Of a stretch of DNA of 64,000 bases, positions 63,436 through 64,000 are shown in pieces. Every line of letters starts with the position of its first letter. Within the stretch, counting starts at the first letter, position 1. The stretch is from Chloroflexota bacterium (lineage in GTDB: Bacteria > Chloroflexota > Limnocylindria > Limnocylindrales > CSP1-4), in assembly GCA_026004015.1 (NCBI GenBank), contig BPIH01000002.1, forward strand, positions 180,859-244,858. Reading direction: 5' to 3'. Both the position numbers and the translations under genes were made by a program. The notes below the pieces were generated by a model that worked only from the letters and a program-made list of their open reading frames with translations, had not been told where the DNA came from and did no database searches.

Positions 63436-63856
63436 CCGGCCGGCGGGCGCCCACGTCGCCAGCGACGGAGACGATGAGCGGCAGCCGCTTCCGCTCCGAG
63501 CCGTTGACGAGGAGCCGAACCGAGTAGTCGCCGGGCGCCGGGAAGGTGAGGTTCCAGAGGTCGACCGAGAAGGTCAGGAGCGTGTCCCGTCCGTCCGCGT
63601 GGCCGTGGGGGACGATCGAGCCCTGGGCCGAGGCGATCTCCTTCCCGTCCGGGTCGAGGACGACGATCCGAAGCTCGTGGGGCCGACCGATCTCGGGGGC
63701 GGTGACCGTCAGCCCGACGACGAGGGCGAGGTGGGGATGGACGACCGGCAGCGAGCGCCCGGCGATCCGCTGGATCCCGCCGCCGAGGACGTGGAACTTC
63801 TGTGCCGGTTCGGTGCTCGCTGCGTCGGCGAGGAAGGCGAACTCGATCTCGGGCAT
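63428..63856 (-). CDS. conserved protein of unknown function (DUF6941-like)
   Basis: A 142-residue beta-rich protein: EIEFAFLADAASTEPAQKFH, VLGGGIQRIAGRSLPVVHPH and LTFPAPGDYSVRLLVNGSER. The layout matches a group annotated as DUF6941, in which a short N-terminal -ADAA- segment precedes a small beta sandwich; function unknown. TAGGAT lies six bases before the ATG (leaderless pattern). The stop overlaps the next gene. Confidence 0.6.
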   Translation of the reverse strand: MPEIEFAFLADAASTEPAQKFHVLGGGIQRIAGRSLPVVHPHLALVVGLTVTAPEIGRPHELRIVVLDPDGKEIASAQGSIVPHGHADGRDTLLTFSVDLWNLTFPAPGDYSVRLLVNGSERKRLPLIVSVAGDVGARRPDA

Positions 63857-63955
63857 GGCGCAATCCTACCCTGGACTACCCGGGTGGCGAGCCCGGTCGT
63901 CGTGGGCGGCAACCACCTCCAGGGAAACGGGCGACCCGAGGGGGTCGCGGGCGCC

Positions 63956-64000
63956 CTACCCGACCGCCCGGCGAACCGCGACGGCGCGCTTTCGGGCCGG
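63956..64000 (-). CDS. possible C-terminal end of a gene entering from the right edge
   Basis: The minus strand reads PARKRAVAVRRAVG followed by a TAG at 63958-63956. It is too short to identify and may be chance. Confidence 0.2.
   Translation of the reverse strand, partial: PARKRAVAVRRAVG

Overview
The window is 64 kb of very GC-rich bacterial chromosome with long runs of co-directional housekeeping genes. The gene set (ileS-lspA-rluD, rpsF-ssb-rpsR, rapZ-yvcK-whiA-tpiA-gpmA-secG, uvrC-secD-secF-recJ, tatA-tatC, an LCP cell-wall protein, Tad-type CpaE) and a recurring leaderless promoter style fit a high-GC Chloroflexota lineage, perhaps Limnocylindria-like. That placement is inference; Actinomycetota cannot be excluded from sequence alone.

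Layout. 1-12.3 kb is core: a pseudouridine synthase, lspA, ileS, LCP protein, ilvE, a TauE/DUF1634/cation-exchanger operon, rpsR-ssb-rpsF and a divergent cpaE. 12.3-33.3 kb is an accessory island with visibly lower GC in several genes. It starts with debris of an MNT-HEPN toxin-antitoxin pair. Next comes an IS21-family element with terminal repeats and a 6-bp target duplication, then a two-gene winged-helix/HEPN module. The main body is a defence-like cluster: SNF2 helicase with C-terminal DUF3883, NYN nuclease, DUF1156-type DNA methylase, membrane KAP ATPase and DUF499 ATPase. A divergent pair of toxin-antitoxin-like loci follows, and the island ends at tRNA-Leu(TAA). 33.3-38.4 kb holds eight tRNA genes in all (with the Leu-TAA gene), an S2P protease, htpX and lemA. 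38.4-60.5 kb is a long minus-strand run of secretion, glycolysis, cell-envelope and DNA-repair genes ending in a repeat-rich secreted PxKF protein. 60.6-64 kb holds a UvrD-like helicase and small genes, several broken by indels.

How the parts work together. The helicase, methylase and DUF499 ATPase match the helicase-methylase-ATPase style of predicted anti-phage systems and share two components with type 3 BREX. The NYN gene is translationally coupled to the methylase, and the KAP ATPase sits between methylase and DUF499; this arrangement is the best candidate for an undescribed variant. The IS21 element seems to supply a perfect -35 box to the winged-helix/HEPN module just downstream.

Caution: at least twelve otherwise well-conserved genes carry one or more single-base indels, often in C or G runs. 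The pattern looks more like assembly error than gene decay, so broken genes are described with the reconstructed reading.
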